The position numbers were made by a program, and so were the translations under genes. A stretch of 64,000 nucleotides of DNA from Pseudomonas putida (lineage in GTDB: Bacteria > Pseudomonadota > Gammaproteobacteria > Pseudomonadales > Pseudomonadaceae), in the NCBI RefSeq assembly GCF_001636055.1, contig NZ_CP011789.1:3100001-3164000 (forward strand). Reading direction: 5' to 3'. Position 1 is the first letter of the stretch, and each line of letters starts with the position of its first letter. Of the stretch, positions 42,481-52,005 are shown piece after piece. The notes under the pieces are model-generated. The model had not been told where the DNA came from. It saw nothing but the letters and a program-made list of their open reading frames with translations, and searched no databases.

Positions 42481-44589
42481 GTGCGTGCGAAAGTTCGATT
42501 TTCCACTCAGCCGCGTTTCAGTCTGGTGACCGCCGCCAGCCTGCCGTTGTTACTGGCTGCCTTCAGCCCGGCAACGCTGGCCGCCGAGGAATCCACCTTG
42601 GGCACGGTGACGGTCACCGGCGCCGCGGCAACCGGCGCCCAGCAGGACCAGAAGCGCCTGCAGAAGGTTGCTGGCAACACCGCGGTGGTCGACAACCGCA
42701 AAGTCGAGCAGGGCCGTGCGGCCAACGCCGAGGACGTACTGGCGCTGCAGCCCGGTGTGTTCGCCCAGGGCACCAGCGGCACGGCTGCGAACAAGATCTC
42801 GATCCGCGGCTCGGGGCTCAACACCTTCTACCAAGGCTATGTACTGGGCACCAAGTTTCTCTTCGACGGCCTGCCGATCACTGGCCCCGGTGGCACCCAG
42901 GAAGACTTCCTCGACATGCAGGCGGTGGATCACACCGAGGTGCTCTACGGCGCCAACGCTTACGAGTACGGCGCGTTGGCACTGGGCGGGGCGATCAACA
43001 TGGTGAGCAAGACCGGCCGTACCGACCCTGGCAACTATGCACGCTTCGAGGTCGGCAGCTATGGCTACCGCAAGCAGCAGCTGAGCACGGGCGGTGTGGT
43101 GGGCGACAGCGACTACTACATCAACGTGCTGCACAACGAGCGCGACGGTTACCAGGATCACGCCAGTAACGAAGGTCGCGGCATAGCCGCCAACTTCGGC
43201 CACGTGTTCAGCCCCAAGCTGCAGACCCGCATGTTCTTCAAGTACCGCGAAGAGCAGTTGATCAACGGCAACACCCTGACCCGCGCACAGCTCAAGCATG
43301 ACCCGCGCAGTAACCTGGTGCCCACTGGGCGGCGCAAGGACGGCACCACTTTCATCGGCAACAAGACCACCTACACCTTCGATGATGGCGCCAGGCTCGA
43401 AGTCGGCGCGTCGTACAACAACTACCCGCTGCTCAATGGCTGGCGCTATGCCGTGGCGCCGCAGGATTGGCGCTCGAAGGATATCAACCTGACCCTGCGC
43501 TACCTGCGTACCGGCGACACCTTCCTCGGCCTGCCCAGTGACAGCAGCGTGATCTTCAGCAACACCCGCGCCTACCTGGCCGATGTCAAGGCGCACAGCC
43601 GCGCCACCGGGCTCAAGACTCAGGAAACCAACTACACCGGCTCGCGCGATACCGTGCTGACTCTGGCCAACGAGCTGCAACTGGCCGATGACCTGTGGGT
43701 GTCGTCGGGGCTGTCGTTCGTCAACATCCGTCGCAAGGGCGAGATCGAGGCGAGTACCCTGACCGCGGCCAACCCCAGTAACTTCCCCACCCGCGTCGAA
43801 TACGTCGAGAACGACCTGGCGCCGCGGTTGGGACTGCGCTACCAGATCAATCCCGAATTCCAGCTGTTCAGCAACGTCAGCCGCAGCATCGACCCGCCGG
43901 TGACCTGGCAATTGGGCAGCACCAGCAATCCTTTCCTCTACGATGTCCGGCCGCAGAAGGCCACGACCTTCGAGGTGGGGGTACGCGGCAGCCATGGGAT
44001 CTTCGATGGCAGCCTGACCCTGTACCGCTCCTGGGTGCAGAAAGAGCTGTTGACCGTGGTCGTGCAACAGGCAACCGCCACCCAGGACCAGCTCACGGCC
44101 ACCTCCAATGCCAGCCCGACCCTTCATCAAGGCATCGAGGCGGGGCTCAATGCCTTGCTCTGGACCGGTGCCAACGGCGACACCCTCGACCTGCGCCAGG
44201 CCTACACCCTCAACGACTTCAAGTACCGCCACGACGAACGCTTCGGCGACAACCAACTGCCCGGCCTGCCGCGTCAGGTCTACCAGGCCGAGCTCGCCTA
44301 TCGCCAGGCCAGCGGGTTCTACGCCTCGCTCAACCTGCGTGCCGCGTCCAGCTACTACATCGACTACGCCAACACCTGGCAGACGCCGTCGTACCTGCTG
44401 TGGGGCGCCAAGTTCGGCTACCAGGCGCCGAGCCGCAAGTGGGAGGTGTTCGCCGACCTGCGCAACCTCACCAACCAGCGCTATGCCAGCGCCACCAACA
44501 CCGCCTATGACGCGGGCGGGCGCGACTCTGCGAATTTCTACCCAGGGGACGCGTTCAACGTGACCACTGGCGTTGCCTTCCGATTCTGA
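42481..44589 (+). CDS. TonB-dependent outer-membrane receptor
   Basis: A 702-residue gated beta-barrel. The GTG start at 42481 has GGGGAG upstream. Signal peptide runs to about residue 35 (LLLAAFSPATLAA), then a TonB-box-like TLGTVTVTG, a plug domain (about 55-170; EDVLALQPGVFAQG, SIRGSGLNTFYQG) and a 22-strand barrel ending in aromatic AFRF. Only 16 bases separate it from the flavin monooxygenase, so it probably imports that enzyme's substrate, perhaps a metal-chelate or organosulfur compound, rather than a common siderophore. Ligand is inference. Confidence 0.9.
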   Translation: MRAKVRFSTQPRFSLVTAASLPLLLAAFSPATLAAEESTLGTVTVTGAAATGAQQDQKRLQKVAGNTAVVDNRKVEQGRAANAEDVLALQPGVFAQGTSGTAANKISIRGSGLNTFYQGYVLGTKFLFDGLPITGPGGTQEDFLDMQAVDHTEVLYGANAYEYGALALGGAINMVSKTGRTDPGNYARFEVGSYGYRKQQLSTGGVVGDSDYYINVLHNERDGYQDHASNEGRGIAANFGHVFSPKLQTRMFFKYREEQLINGNTLTRAQLKHDPRSNLVPTGRRKDGTTFIGNKTTYTFDDGARLEVGASYNNYPLLNGWRYAVAPQDWRSKDINLTLRYLRTGDTFLGLPSDSSVIFSNTRAYLADVKAHSRATGLKTQETNYTGSRDTVLTLANELQLADDLWVSSGLSFVNIRRKGEIEASTLTAANPSNFPTRVEYVENDLAPRLGLRYQINPEFQLFSNVSRSIDPPVTWQLGSTSNPFLYDVRPQKATTFEVGVRGSHGIFDGSLTLYRSWVQKELLTVVVQQATATQDQLTATSNASPTLHQGIEAGLNALLWTGANGDTLDLRQAYTLNDFKYRHDERFGDNQLPGLPRQVYQAELAYRQASGFYASLNLRAASSYYIDYANTWQTPSYLLWGAKFGYQAPSRKWEVFADLRNLTNQRYASATNTAYDAGGRDSANFYPGDAFNVTTGVAFRF

Positions 44590-44605
44590 GTGCGGGGAGA
44601 GCCTC

Positions 44606-45940
44606 ATGAGCACAGATCAAGCGCAGATGAGCCTGGGCATGAACGTCCTCGGGTTCGGCGCCCATGCTGCGGCCTGGCGCCAGGGCGAGGCGGCCATCGA
44701 CGCGTATGTCGATGTCGCCTACTACCGCGATATCGCCCGGCTTTCGGAAAAGGGCTGCCTGGATGCGATCTTTCTGGCTGATGGCCCGGCACTGCCCGGT
44801 GATGTCGCCAGCCAGCCGGGCGGGCGGCTGGAGCCGACCCTGCTGCTGACCGCCGTGGCCGCTGCCACCGAGCGCATTGGGGTGATCGCCACCTGTTCGA
44901 GCACCTACAACGAACCGTTCAACCTGGCCCGGCGCATCGCCTCGCTGGACCACATCAGTGGTGGGCGCGCCGCATGGAACGTGGTCACCAACGCCGGCGA
45001 CGCGGCCGCGCAGAATTTCGGCCTGGCGGGTGCGCCGCTGCATGTCGATCGCTATGGCCGCGCCGAGGAATTTCTCGAGGTGACGCTCAAGCTGTGGGAC
45101 AGCTGGGAAGAGGATGCAGTGATCGGGGACCGGGCAGGGGGGCGCTTCGCCGACCCGGACAAGGTCCATACCGTCGACTTCAAGGGCCGGCACTTTCAGA
45201 TCAAGGGTCCGCTGAACCTGCCGCGCTCGCCCCAGGGGCGTCCGGTCCTGGTCCAGGCCGGTTCTTCCGAAGGCGGCAAGGCGCTGGGGTCGCGCTATGC
45301 CGATGCGATCTTCACCACCCAGACCACCTTGCCTGACGGGCAGGCCTTCTACCGGGAGATGAAAGCCCGCGCCAAGGCCTGGGGGCGAGACCCGAGGCAC
45401 CTGAAGATCATGCCCGGCCTGTCGACGGTGATCGGCAGCACCGAGGCTGAGGCCCATGCGCGTTTCGACGAGCTCAACGCCTGGCATGGCGAGCATGGCC
45501 TGTTGCAGCAAGTGGCCGGGCGCATCGGTGTCGATGCCCGCGAGCTGGACCCGGATGCGCCCTTGCCTTGGGCCAGGATCGGCTCGGTGGCTGCGTTCGA
45601 GCAGGGTTCCCATGGCTTTCTCGAGGCGCAACTGAACCTGGCCCGGCGCGAAAACCTGACCATTCGCCAGTTGTCGCGCCGCATCCTGGTGGGCCACCGG
45701 CTGGCAGTCGGTACGCCCGAGCACGTTGCCGACACCCTGGCCGAGTGGTTCCTGGCCGGGGCGGGGGATGGCTTCAACATCATGCCTGACATGTTTCCTT
45801 CAGGCGCGCGGGTGTTCGTCGAGGAAGTGGTGCCGTTGCTGCAGCGGCGCGGGTTGTTTCGGCGCGAATACCAGGGCAGCACGCTGCGCGAGCACCTTGG
45901 CCTGCCCAAGGCGGTGAACCAGTACGCGCTGCGCAGGTGA
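44606..45940 (+). CDS. NtaA/SnaA/DszA-family FMN-dependent monooxygenase
   Basis: A 444-residue two-component flavin monooxygenase of the bacterial-luciferase superfamily. The N-terminal strand MSLGMNVLGFGAHAAAWR, the IARLSEKGCLDAIFLAD segment, SSTYNEPFNLARRIASLDHISGGR and WNVVTNAGDAAAQNFG are those of nitrilotriacetate/DszA-type enzymes, which use reduced FMN to oxidise aminopolycarboxylates or sulfur heterocycles. Start 44606 follows GGGAG. No flavin reductase is adjacent, so FMNH2 would come from elsewhere. It forms an operon with the TonB receptor and ends at a strong hairpin. Confidence 0.88.
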   Translation: MSTDQAQMSLGMNVLGFGAHAAAWRQGEAAIDAYVDVAYYRDIARLSEKGCLDAIFLADGPALPGDVASQPGGRLEPTLLLTAVAAATERIGVIATCSSTYNEPFNLARRIASLDHISGGRAAWNVVTNAGDAAAQNFGLAGAPLHVDRYGRAEEFLEVTLKLWDSWEEDAVIGDRAGGRFADPDKVHTVDFKGRHFQIKGPLNLPRSPQGRPVLVQAGSSEGGKALGSRYADAIFTTQTTLPDGQAFYREMKARAKAWGRDPRHLKIMPGLSTVIGSTEAEAHARFDELNAWHGEHGLLQQVAGRIGVDARELDPDAPLPWARIGSVAAFEQGSHGFLEAQLNLARRENLTIRQLSRRILVGHRLAVGTPEHVADTLAEWFLAGAGDGFNIMPDMFPSGARVFVEEVVPLLQRRGLFRREYQGSTLREHLGLPKAVNQYALRR

Positions 45941-45956
45941 TCCCCGATAAAGGGGG

Positions 45957-45982
45957 CGCAGTGGGGAAGCGCCCCCACTGCG
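45957..45982. terminator. Bidirectional terminator between monooxygenase and LysR genes
   Basis: A 10-bp perfect stem CGCAGTGGGG/CCCCACTGCG, competing with GGGGGCGC/GCGCCCCC, lies 16 bases past the monooxygenase stop and 22 past the convergent LysR stop. No long T run. Confidence 0.6.
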
Positions 45983-46004
45983 ACGCTTGTGAACTTCCAA
46001 GGTA

Positions 46005-46940
46005 TTACATCAGCGGATGCAGGGCCCGGAAGGTCTGCGCTTCTTCCACCAGCCAATCGTGCACCGCGCGGGCGCCGGGTTGGGTCAGGCCGCCTGGCGG
46101 GTAGAGCAACACATAGCGTTTGTGATTGGGGATCGACACCCCGAAAGGCACGATCAGGGTGCCGCGTTCCAGTTCGTCGTTGAGCAAGGTACGGCGCGCA
46201 ATCGCGACGCCGATACCAGCAATCGCCGCCTCGATGGTCAGGTGATTGCGGTTGAAGGTGTGGCCGCGGCGCACGTTCAGGCCACCCGCGCCGATGCCCT
46301 CCAGGTAGAACTCCCACTCTGCGTATTCCGAACTGCCGCGCCAGGCCGTGATGTCGTGCAGCAGCGGGTAGTGGACCAGGTCGGCTGGGCCGTGCAGCGG
46401 CGGGCGGCCGCGCAGCAGAGCGGGGGAGCAGACCGGAAAGATCTGCTCGTCCAGCAGCGGCGTCGAGAGCATTCCGGGGTAGCTGCCGTCATTGAGGTCG
46501 ATCGCCAGGTCGAAGTCGCCGTCATGCAGGGCCTGCTTGCTGTCTTCGGCCACCAGGCGCAGCTCGATGTCCGGGTAGCGCTGCTGGAAGCGAGGCAGGC
46601 GCGGGGTCAGCCATTTGGCGAGGAACGAAGGGATCGAGCGCAGGCGCAAGGTGCCGCGAATTTCACCCGCGTCCAGGCGCAGCAATTCGGCTTCGATGCT
46701 GCCATAGGCCTCGGCGACAGTCTGCGCCAGGCGCTGCCCCTCGGCGGTCAGCTCCACACCACGGGCGCGGCGCAGGAACAGGGCGAAGCCCAGGCGCTCT
46801 TCAAGCTGGCGCATCTGCTGGCTGACCGCCCCGGGGGTGATGTGCAGTTCTTCGGCACATCGGGTAAACGACAGATGCCGCGCCGCACAGGAGAACACAT
46901 GCAGCCAGACGAATACCTGGCCGTTGAGTTGCCCTTTCAT
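46005..46940 (-). CDS. LysR-family regulator (GcvA-like) next to sdaA
   Basis: A 311-residue LysR regulator. HTH at about residues 10-66 ([34 protein letters not shown]) and an effector domain. The sequence style ([20 protein letters not shown]) is that of the GcvA/DsdC group, which responds to glycine or serine. It is divergent from the L-serine dehydratase gene and most likely activates it; a TTTAG-N5-CTAAA repeat lies directly upstream of its own start. Confidence 0.9.
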   Translation of the reverse strand: MKGQLNGQVFVWLHVFSCAARHLSFTRCAEELHITPGAVSQQMRQLEERLGFALFLRRARGVELTAEGQRLAQTVAEAYGSIEAELLRLDAGEIRGTLRLRSIPSFLAKWLTPRLPRFQQRYPDIELRLVAEDSKQALHDGDFDLAIDLNDGSYPGMLSTPLLDEQIFPVCSPALLRGRPPLHGPADLVHYPLLHDITAWRGSSEYAEWEFYLEGIGAGGLNVRRGHTFNRNHLTIEAAIAGIGVAIARRTLLNDELERGTLIVPFGVSIPNHKRYVLLYPPGGLTQPGARAVHDWLVEEAQTFRALHPLM

Positions 46941-46942
46941 TG

Positions 46943-46957
46943 TTTAGTCCTGCTAAA
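46943..46957. promoter_or_regulatory. Candidate GcvA-type operator between LysR and sdaA
   Basis: TTTAG-N5-CTAAA, a perfect inverted repeat with the CTAA motif seen in GcvA/AmpR-type sites, begins three bases upstream of the LysR start codon, where binding would block autologous expression. A second CTAA-N8-TTAG pair overlaps it (46953-46968). Confidence 0.45.
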
Positions 46958-47086
46958 GGCTTGCTTAGGTATTTTCGTTGGTCATCGCCAGGCGAGCGCG
47001 GCAGTATCGCGCAAATTCGCAATACCCATCAATTTTTCCGGAGGGCCGCGCAGCGGCAAACAACGTCGCAGCGGTCAGGCATTAGC

Positions 47087-48463
47087 ATGGCTATCAGTGT
47101 TTTCGACCTCTTCAAGATCGGCATCGGGCCGTCCAGCTCCCACACCGTGGGGCCCATGCGTGCCGCCGCCACCTTTGCCCAACGGCTGCGCGAACATGGC
47201 CTGCTGGCCCAGGTGCAGCGGGTGGAGGTGCGCCTGTATGGCTCGCTGTCGGCCACCGGCATCGGTCACGCCACCGACCGCGCCTGCCTGCTGGGCCTGA
47301 TGGGCGAGTGGCCGGACCGCATCGACCCGCACAGCATCGAGCCGCGCATCGACCAGTTGATGCAGGAGCAGTGCTTGATGCTCGATGGCTCGCATCCGGT
47401 GGCGTTCCAGTACAGCCGCGACATGCGCCTGCTCGACGAGAGCCTGGACTACCACCCCAACGCCATGAGCCTGGAAGCACTGGGCGGGCAGGGCAGCCTG
47501 CTGACCCAGACCTACTACTCCGTTGGCGGCGGCTTCATCATCGAGCAGGCCGAAATCGATGCGCCGGCCAGTGCCGACGTGCACGTCGAGCTGCCGTACG
47601 AGTTTTCCTCAGGCGCCGAGCTGCTGGCGCTGTGCAAGACCCATGGCTTGACCGTTGGCCAGTTGATGATGGCCAACGAGCGCGCCTGGCGCAGCGAACA
47701 CGAGATCCGCAGCGGCCTGCTGGGCATCTGGGCCGCCATGCGCGAATGCGTCGATAACGGCCTGCGTAATGAAGGCATCCTGCCGGGTGGGCTCAAGGTC
47801 AAGCGCCGCGCTGCGCGCCTACACCGCAGCTTGCAGGAGTTGGGCAAGCCCAACGTGATCGGCTCGACCCTGAGCGCGATGGAGTGGGTCAACCTGTTCG
47901 CGCTCGCGGTCAACGAAGAAAACGCCGCTGGCGGGCGCATGGTCACGGCACCGACCAATGGCGCGGCCGGCATCATCCCGGCGGTGTTGCACTACTACAT
48001 GAAGTTCAACCCCGCGGCCTGCGACGACGACGTGGTGGCGTTCCTGCTGGCCGCTGCGGCGGTCGGCATCCTGTGCAAGAAAAACGCCTCGATCTCCGGC
48101 GCCGAAGTGGGTTGCCAGGGTGAGGTCGGTTCGGCCTGCTCCATGGCCGCTGCAGGCCTTGCCGAAGTGCTCGGCGCCACCCCGCCGCAACTGGAAAACG
48201 CCGCTGAAATCGCCCTGGAGCACAACCTCGGCCTGACCTGCGATCCGGTCGGCGGTCTGGTCCAGGTGCCGTGCATCGAGCGCAACGCCATCGCCGCCGT
48301 GAAGGCGATCAATGCCGTGCAGATGGCCTTGCGGGGTGATGGCGAGCATTTCATCTCCCTCGACCGGGTGATCCGCACCATGCGCGACACCGGCGCGGAC
48401 ATGCACGCCAACTACAAGGAAACCTCGCGCGGCGGCCTGGCCGTTGCCTTTGTCGAGTGCTGA
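47087..48463 (+). CDS. sdaA: L-serine ammonia-lyase (iron-sulfur type)
   Basis: A 458-residue single-chain type II [4Fe-4S] L-serine dehydratase that converts serine to pyruvate plus ammonia in the cytosol. The N-terminal beta domain starts [23 protein letters not shown]; the catalytic domain carries the cluster cysteines ([31 protein letters not shown]). Start 47087 is the conserved family start; an upstream in-frame ATG at 46940 lies within the regulator's promoter. Next comes a serine/threonine-type permease gene, and a GcvA-like regulator is divergent, giving a serine utilisation module. Confidence 0.95.
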   Translation: MAISVFDLFKIGIGPSSSHTVGPMRAAATFAQRLREHGLLAQVQRVEVRLYGSLSATGIGHATDRACLLGLMGEWPDRIDPHSIEPRIDQLMQEQCLMLDGSHPVAFQYSRDMRLLDESLDYHPNAMSLEALGGQGSLLTQTYYSVGGGFIIEQAEIDAPASADVHVELPYEFSSGAELLALCKTHGLTVGQLMMANERAWRSEHEIRSGLLGIWAAMRECVDNGLRNEGILPGGLKVKRRAARLHRSLQELGKPNVIGSTLSAMEWVNLFALAVNEENAAGGRMVTAPTNGAAGIIPAVLHYYMKFNPAACDDDVVAFLLAAAAVGILCKKNASISGAEVGCQGEVGSACSMAAAGLAEVLGATPPQLENAAEIALEHNLGLTCDPVGGLVQVPCIERNAIAAVKAINAVQMALRGDGEHFISLDRVIRTMRDTGADMHANYKETSRGGLAVAFVEC

Positions 48464-48570
48464 GTTCTCTGGTTCAAACCCGCTCCTGTAGGCGTTCGAC
48501 TCAACAAGCCTGAACCCATTTGCAACACCCGCTGCACCGAGCAACAAAAACAACTACAAAGGCGAAACCC

Positions 48571-49878
48571 ATGACTGATGTACACAACACCACGACCGTT
48601 CGTGCGGATTCGGCTGCGCCGGCTTCGACCACAGCCACGCGCAGCTGGAACCGCCACGACACCACCTGGGCCCTGGGCCTGTACGGCACTGCCATCGGTG
48701 CCGGTACCCTGTTCCTGCCGATCAACGCCGGGGTAGGGGGCTTCTGGCCGCTGCTGATCCTCGCGCTGCTGGCCTTCCCGATGACCTTCTATGCGCACCG
48801 TGCGCTGACCCGCTTCGTGCTTTCCGGGCGCCGTGGCGGCAACGAAGACATCACCGAGGTGGTCGAGGAGCATTTCGGCGTGGGTGCCGGCAAGCTCATC
48901 ACCTTGCTCTACTTCCTGGCGATCTTCCCCATCCTGCTGGTCTACAGCGTGGCCCTGACCAATACCCTGACCAGCTTCCTCGAGCACCAACTGCATGTGA
49001 CCGCGCCGCCGCGTGCGCTGTTGTCGCTGCTGTTGATCGCCGGTCTGATGGTGGTGGTGCGTTGCGGCCAGCAGATCATCGTCAAGGTCATGAGCGTGCT
49101 GGTCTATCCCTTCGTCGCCTCGCTCCTGCTGCTGGCCCTGAGCCTGATCCCCAACTGGAACGGTGCCTTCTTCGCCCAGGCCAGCGAAGGCCTGAGCACC
49201 TCCAAGCTGCTGCTGACCCTGTGGCTGGCGATCCCGGTGATGGTGTTCTCGTTCAACCACTCGCCGATCATCTCGGCCTTCGCCGTTGACCAGAAGCATC
49301 GCTACGGCGCCGACGCCGACCGCAAGAGCGGCCGTACCCTGGCCACCGCCCACGTGATGATGGTGCTGACGGTGATGTTCTTCTGCTTCAGTTGCGTACT
49401 GGCCCTGAGCCCTGCCGACCTGGCAGCGGCCAAGGTGCAGAACATCTCGATCCTGTCGTACCTGGCCAACCACTTCCAGACGCCGGTCATCGCCTTCGTC
49501 GCCCCCCTGATTGCTCTGGTGGCGATCACCAAGTCGTTCCTGGGTCATTACATCGGTGCCAGCGAAGGCTTCCAGGGCATGATCGTCAAGAGCCTGCGCA
49601 GCCGCGGTAAAAGCTGGTCGGCCAAGCGCCTGGAGCGGGTGACCGCGCTGTTCATGGTGCTGGGCTGCTGGATCGTGGCGACCCTCAATCCGAGCATCCT
49701 CGGACTGATCGAAAGCCTCGGTGGCCCAGTGCTGGCGTGCCTGCTGTTCCTGATGCCGATGTATGCCGTGCGCAAGGTGCCTTCGCTGCGCAAGTACTCG
49801 GGCGCGCTGTCGAACGTGTTCGTCGTGCTGGTGGGGTTGATCACCTTGTCTGCGATCTTCTACGGCTTCTTTGCCTGA
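48571..49878 (+). CDS. sdaC: HAAAP/SdaC-type serine (threonine) permease
   Basis: A 435-residue inner-membrane symporter with about eleven hydrophobic segments. The first membrane helix GLYGTAIGAGTLFLPI is the HAAAP-family signature, and the central FSFNHSPIISAF is typical of SdaC/TdcC. It would import L-serine or threonine with protons for the dehydratase encoded 107 bases upstream in the same direction. Start 48571 follows AAGGCG; an in-frame upstream start only adds a non-conserved leader. A terminator follows. Confidence 0.9.
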   Translation: MTDVHNTTTVRADSAAPASTTATRSWNRHDTTWALGLYGTAIGAGTLFLPINAGVGGFWPLLILALLAFPMTFYAHRALTRFVLSGRRGGNEDITEVVEEHFGVGAGKLITLLYFLAIFPILLVYSVALTNTLTSFLEHQLHVTAPPRALLSLLLIAGLMVVVRCGQQIIVKVMSVLVYPFVASLLLLALSLIPNWNGAFFAQASEGLSTSKLLLTLWLAIPVMVFSFNHSPIISAFAVDQKHRYGADADRKSGRTLATAHVMMVLTVMFFCFSCVLALSPADLAAAKVQNISILSYLANHFQTPVIAFVAPLIALVAITKSFLGHYIGASEGFQGMIVKSLRSRGKSWSAKRLERVTALFMVLGCWIVATLNPSILGLIESLGGPVLACLLFLMPMYAVRKVPSLRKYSGALSNVFVVLVGLITLSAIFYGFFA

Positions 49879-49930
49879 GGCCATGCTTCACGATTCGTGT
49901 TGCTTCGCTCTGCATTTGTGTTCTTGATGC

Positions 49931-49963
49931 CTTCGGTGCCGCAGCTATGCTCGGCACCTGAAG
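49931..49963 (+). terminator. Terminator after the serine permease
   Basis: GGTGCCG/CGGCACC with CTTC/GAAG continuation (49931-49941, 49952-49963, one bulged T) lies about 53 bases after the permease stop. A second small hairpin GGTCGC/GCGACC follows at 49964-49978. Confidence 0.55.
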
Positions 49964-50005
49964 GGTCGCCTTGCGACCTGAGTGCACACGAACGGAGTGA
50001 TTGGC

Positions 50006-50887
50006 ATGTTCCAGGATTTCAAGAAAGCCTTCCAGCACGTCGAAGGTATCGAGATCGCCTACCGTATCGGCGGCAAGGGGCCGGCGTTGCTGCTGTTGCA
50101 CGGCCACCCGCAGACCCATGTGATCTGGCACAAGGTGGCCGAGAAGCTGGCCGAGCAGTTCACTGTGGTCGCTGCCGACCTGCGCGGTTACGGCGATTCG
50201 GCCAAGCCTGAGGCCGACGACCGGCATGAGGCGTATTCCAAGCGCCGCATGGCCGCAGATATGGTCGGGCTCATGCAGGCCCTGGGGTTCGAGCAATTCG
50301 CCCTGATGGCCCACGACCGCGGCGCGCGGGTCGCGCACCGCCTGGCGCTCGACCATCCCCAGCGCCTGTCCCGCCTGGTGCTGCTGGACATCGCGCCAAC
50401 CCTGACAATGTATCGCCAGACCAACGAAGCCTTCGCCCGTGCCTACTGGCACTGGTTCTTCCTCATTCGCCCGGCGCCACTGCCTGAAACCCTCATCGAA
50501 GCCAACCCGGAAGGCTACCTGCGCAGCGTCATGGGCGGACGCAGTGCCGGCCTTGCGCCGTTCACCGACGAGGCGTTCGCCGAGTACCGTCGTTGCCTGT
50601 CGCTACCGGGCGCAGCGCGTGGCGTGTGCGAAGACTATCGGGCGGCTGCAGGCATTGACCTGGAGCATGACCAGGCCGATCTCGATGCCGGGAACACGGT
50701 CAGGACCCCGCTGCTGGTGATGTGGGGTCGTGACGGCGTCATCGGCAAGTGCTTCGAACCGCTCAAGGAATGGCGCGCCTGTGCCGAGGACGTGCGCGGC
50801 AGCGAGTTGCCCTGTGGTCACTACATTCCTGAAGAAGCCCCGCAAGCCTTGCTCGAGCACGCCCTGCCGTTCCTGCTGCACGCCTGA
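50006..50887 (+). CDS. Haloacetate (fluoroacetate-type) dehalogenase, alpha/beta hydrolase
   Basis: A 293-residue alpha/beta hydrolase that would hydrolyse haloacetate to glycolate plus halide. Compared with the Rhodopseudomonas RPA1163 fluoroacetate dehalogenase, all recognised functional residues appear: nucleophile Asp and the two carboxylate-binding Arg in HDRGAR, the halide pocket His-Trp in AYWHWFF, the Tyr in EDYRA, the acid Asp in LLDIAP or the following acidic site, and the base His in [10 protein letters not shown]. Oxyanion region [11 protein letters not shown] fits. Start 50006 has GGAG upstream. It directly precedes a dctA remnant, hinting that a transporter once accompanied it. 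Substrate range is inference. Confidence 0.85.
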   Translation: MFQDFKKAFQHVEGIEIAYRIGGKGPALLLLHGHPQTHVIWHKVAEKLAEQFTVVAADLRGYGDSAKPEADDRHEAYSKRRMAADMVGLMQALGFEQFALMAHDRGARVAHRLALDHPQRLSRLVLLDIAPTLTMYRQTNEAFARAYWHWFFLIRPAPLPETLIEANPEGYLRSVMGGRSAGLAPFTDEAFAEYRRCLSLPGAARGVCEDYRAAAGIDLEHDQADLDAGNTVRTPLLVMWGRDGVIGKCFEPLKEWRACAEDVRGSELPCGHYIPEEAPQALLEHALPFLLHA

Positions 50888-51171
50888 TACGGGCTGTCGG
50901 CGCGGGTTTCGTTGCGCTGGTCGCAAGCCTTGCGGTAGTGCCGAGCGTACCGGTCGCGGCAATGGTGCTGATCCTTGGCGGCGACCGCTTCATGGCCGAA
51001 TACCGATCTCTGACCAACATCATCGGCAATGCGGTCGCGACCCTGACTGTTGCAGCCTGGGAGGGCGAACTCGACAGGGACCGGCTGGCGGTGATCAGCC
51101 GCAGCCCGGGCGCGGTTGCCAGCGCCCAGACCACGACTGAAACCTCGGGCATGCCTGCGGCGAAAGACTGA
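50888..51171 (+). pseudogene. 3' remnant of a DctA-type dicarboxylate transporter
   Basis: The frame ending at 51171 reads [14 protein letters not shown], then [19 protein letters not shown] and [14 protein letters not shown], which is the last fifth of DctA/GltP-family Na+ or proton dicarboxylate symporters (HP2/TM8 region with the DRFM..R.L.N..GN motif). There is no start codon with a ribosome site and nothing of the upstream four-fifths: the homology begins at the stop codon of the dehalogenase. So the gene has been truncated by deletion, leaving the tail fused to the downstream side of the dehalogenase. No insertion sequence is visible. Confidence 0.8.
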
Positions 51172-51182
51172 TCCGACGCCGT

Positions 51183-51860
51183 TTACTGGCCCTTCTTGCG
51201 CAGTTCCACGACGCTACGGCGCATGTCGCTGGCCCAGCCATCGAGCACCGGCTTGACGTTCTCCAGCTTGAGCTGCGCGGTATCGTTCTCCAGCGCCTCG
51301 CCGGTGCCCTTGCGCACCACCTGGGCCAGCACCTTCTGGTTGGCGCCGTCGAGGAAGGCCGCCTCCACGGCGATGTCCACTTCCTGGTCACGACCACCGG
51401 CCGCAGTGTTCACCGCTGCGGCCACCAGGGCGATGGGCACCACTTCATAGGGCTTGAGCCCCTCGGTCTTGGTTGACACCGCGGTGATCGCCGGGCGTAC
51501 CACGATCGTTCCCGGGCCAGGAGCGCTGACCACCGTCAGCACGCTGCCCAGTTCCCGGCGCATGGCGTCGTCGAAGTAGCGGGTGATCGCTTGCAGGGTC
51601 TGCGCCGAGATCACCGCTGTGGGTTGTGGTCTGGGGTAGAACTGGCTGGGCTCGATATAGACCTGTCGATACTGGCTGGCCTTGATCCCGGGGTCGATCC
51701 AGCGCATTACCGGTGCCCCGGAAATACTTTCCGCCGGCTTGAGCCGGCTGTAGTCCTTGAGAAACCCGGAATACTGGCTCGGATCGACGCGGTTGCTGGA
51801 ACAGGCGGCCAGGGCAAGCACGGCAGCGCACAGCAGGGTGGCGCGAGGCAGCGGTTTCAT
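51183..51860 (-). CDS. DUF3313-family lipoprotein
   Basis: A 225-residue lipoprotein with signal MKPLPRATLLCAAVLALAAC (lipobox LAAC) and family-typical GFLKDYSRLKP near the mature N-terminus. DUF3313 proteins are outer-membrane-associated lipoproteins of unknown function, common in proteobacteria. Start 51860 is the lipoprotein signal; a longer in-frame version has no such leader. It converges with the dctA remnant 12 bases away and is separate from the polyamine operon. Confidence 0.85.
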   Translation of the reverse strand: MKPLPRATLLCAAVLALAACSSNRVDPSQYSGFLKDYSRLKPAESISGAPVMRWIDPGIKASQYRQVYIEPSQFYPRPQPTAVISAQTLQAITRYFDDAMRRELGSVLTVVSAPGPGTIVVRPAITAVSTKTEGLKPYEVVPIALVAAAVNTAAGGRDQEVDIAVEAAFLDGANQKVLAQVVRKGTGEALENDTAQLKLENVKPVLDGWASDMRRSVVELRKKGQ

Positions 51861-52005
51861 GATCGGTAGCGTCCATTGAGGGGGAGGCCAGATCAACGCT
51901 AGCAGGTGCTTGGCGATTGGCCAGTTTGCAGGTGGTTTGGTGTGCGCCCTTGGTTCTGTGATGTAAATTCCCACATGAAATCAGGGCCTGCAACCCATCC
52001 TTCAA

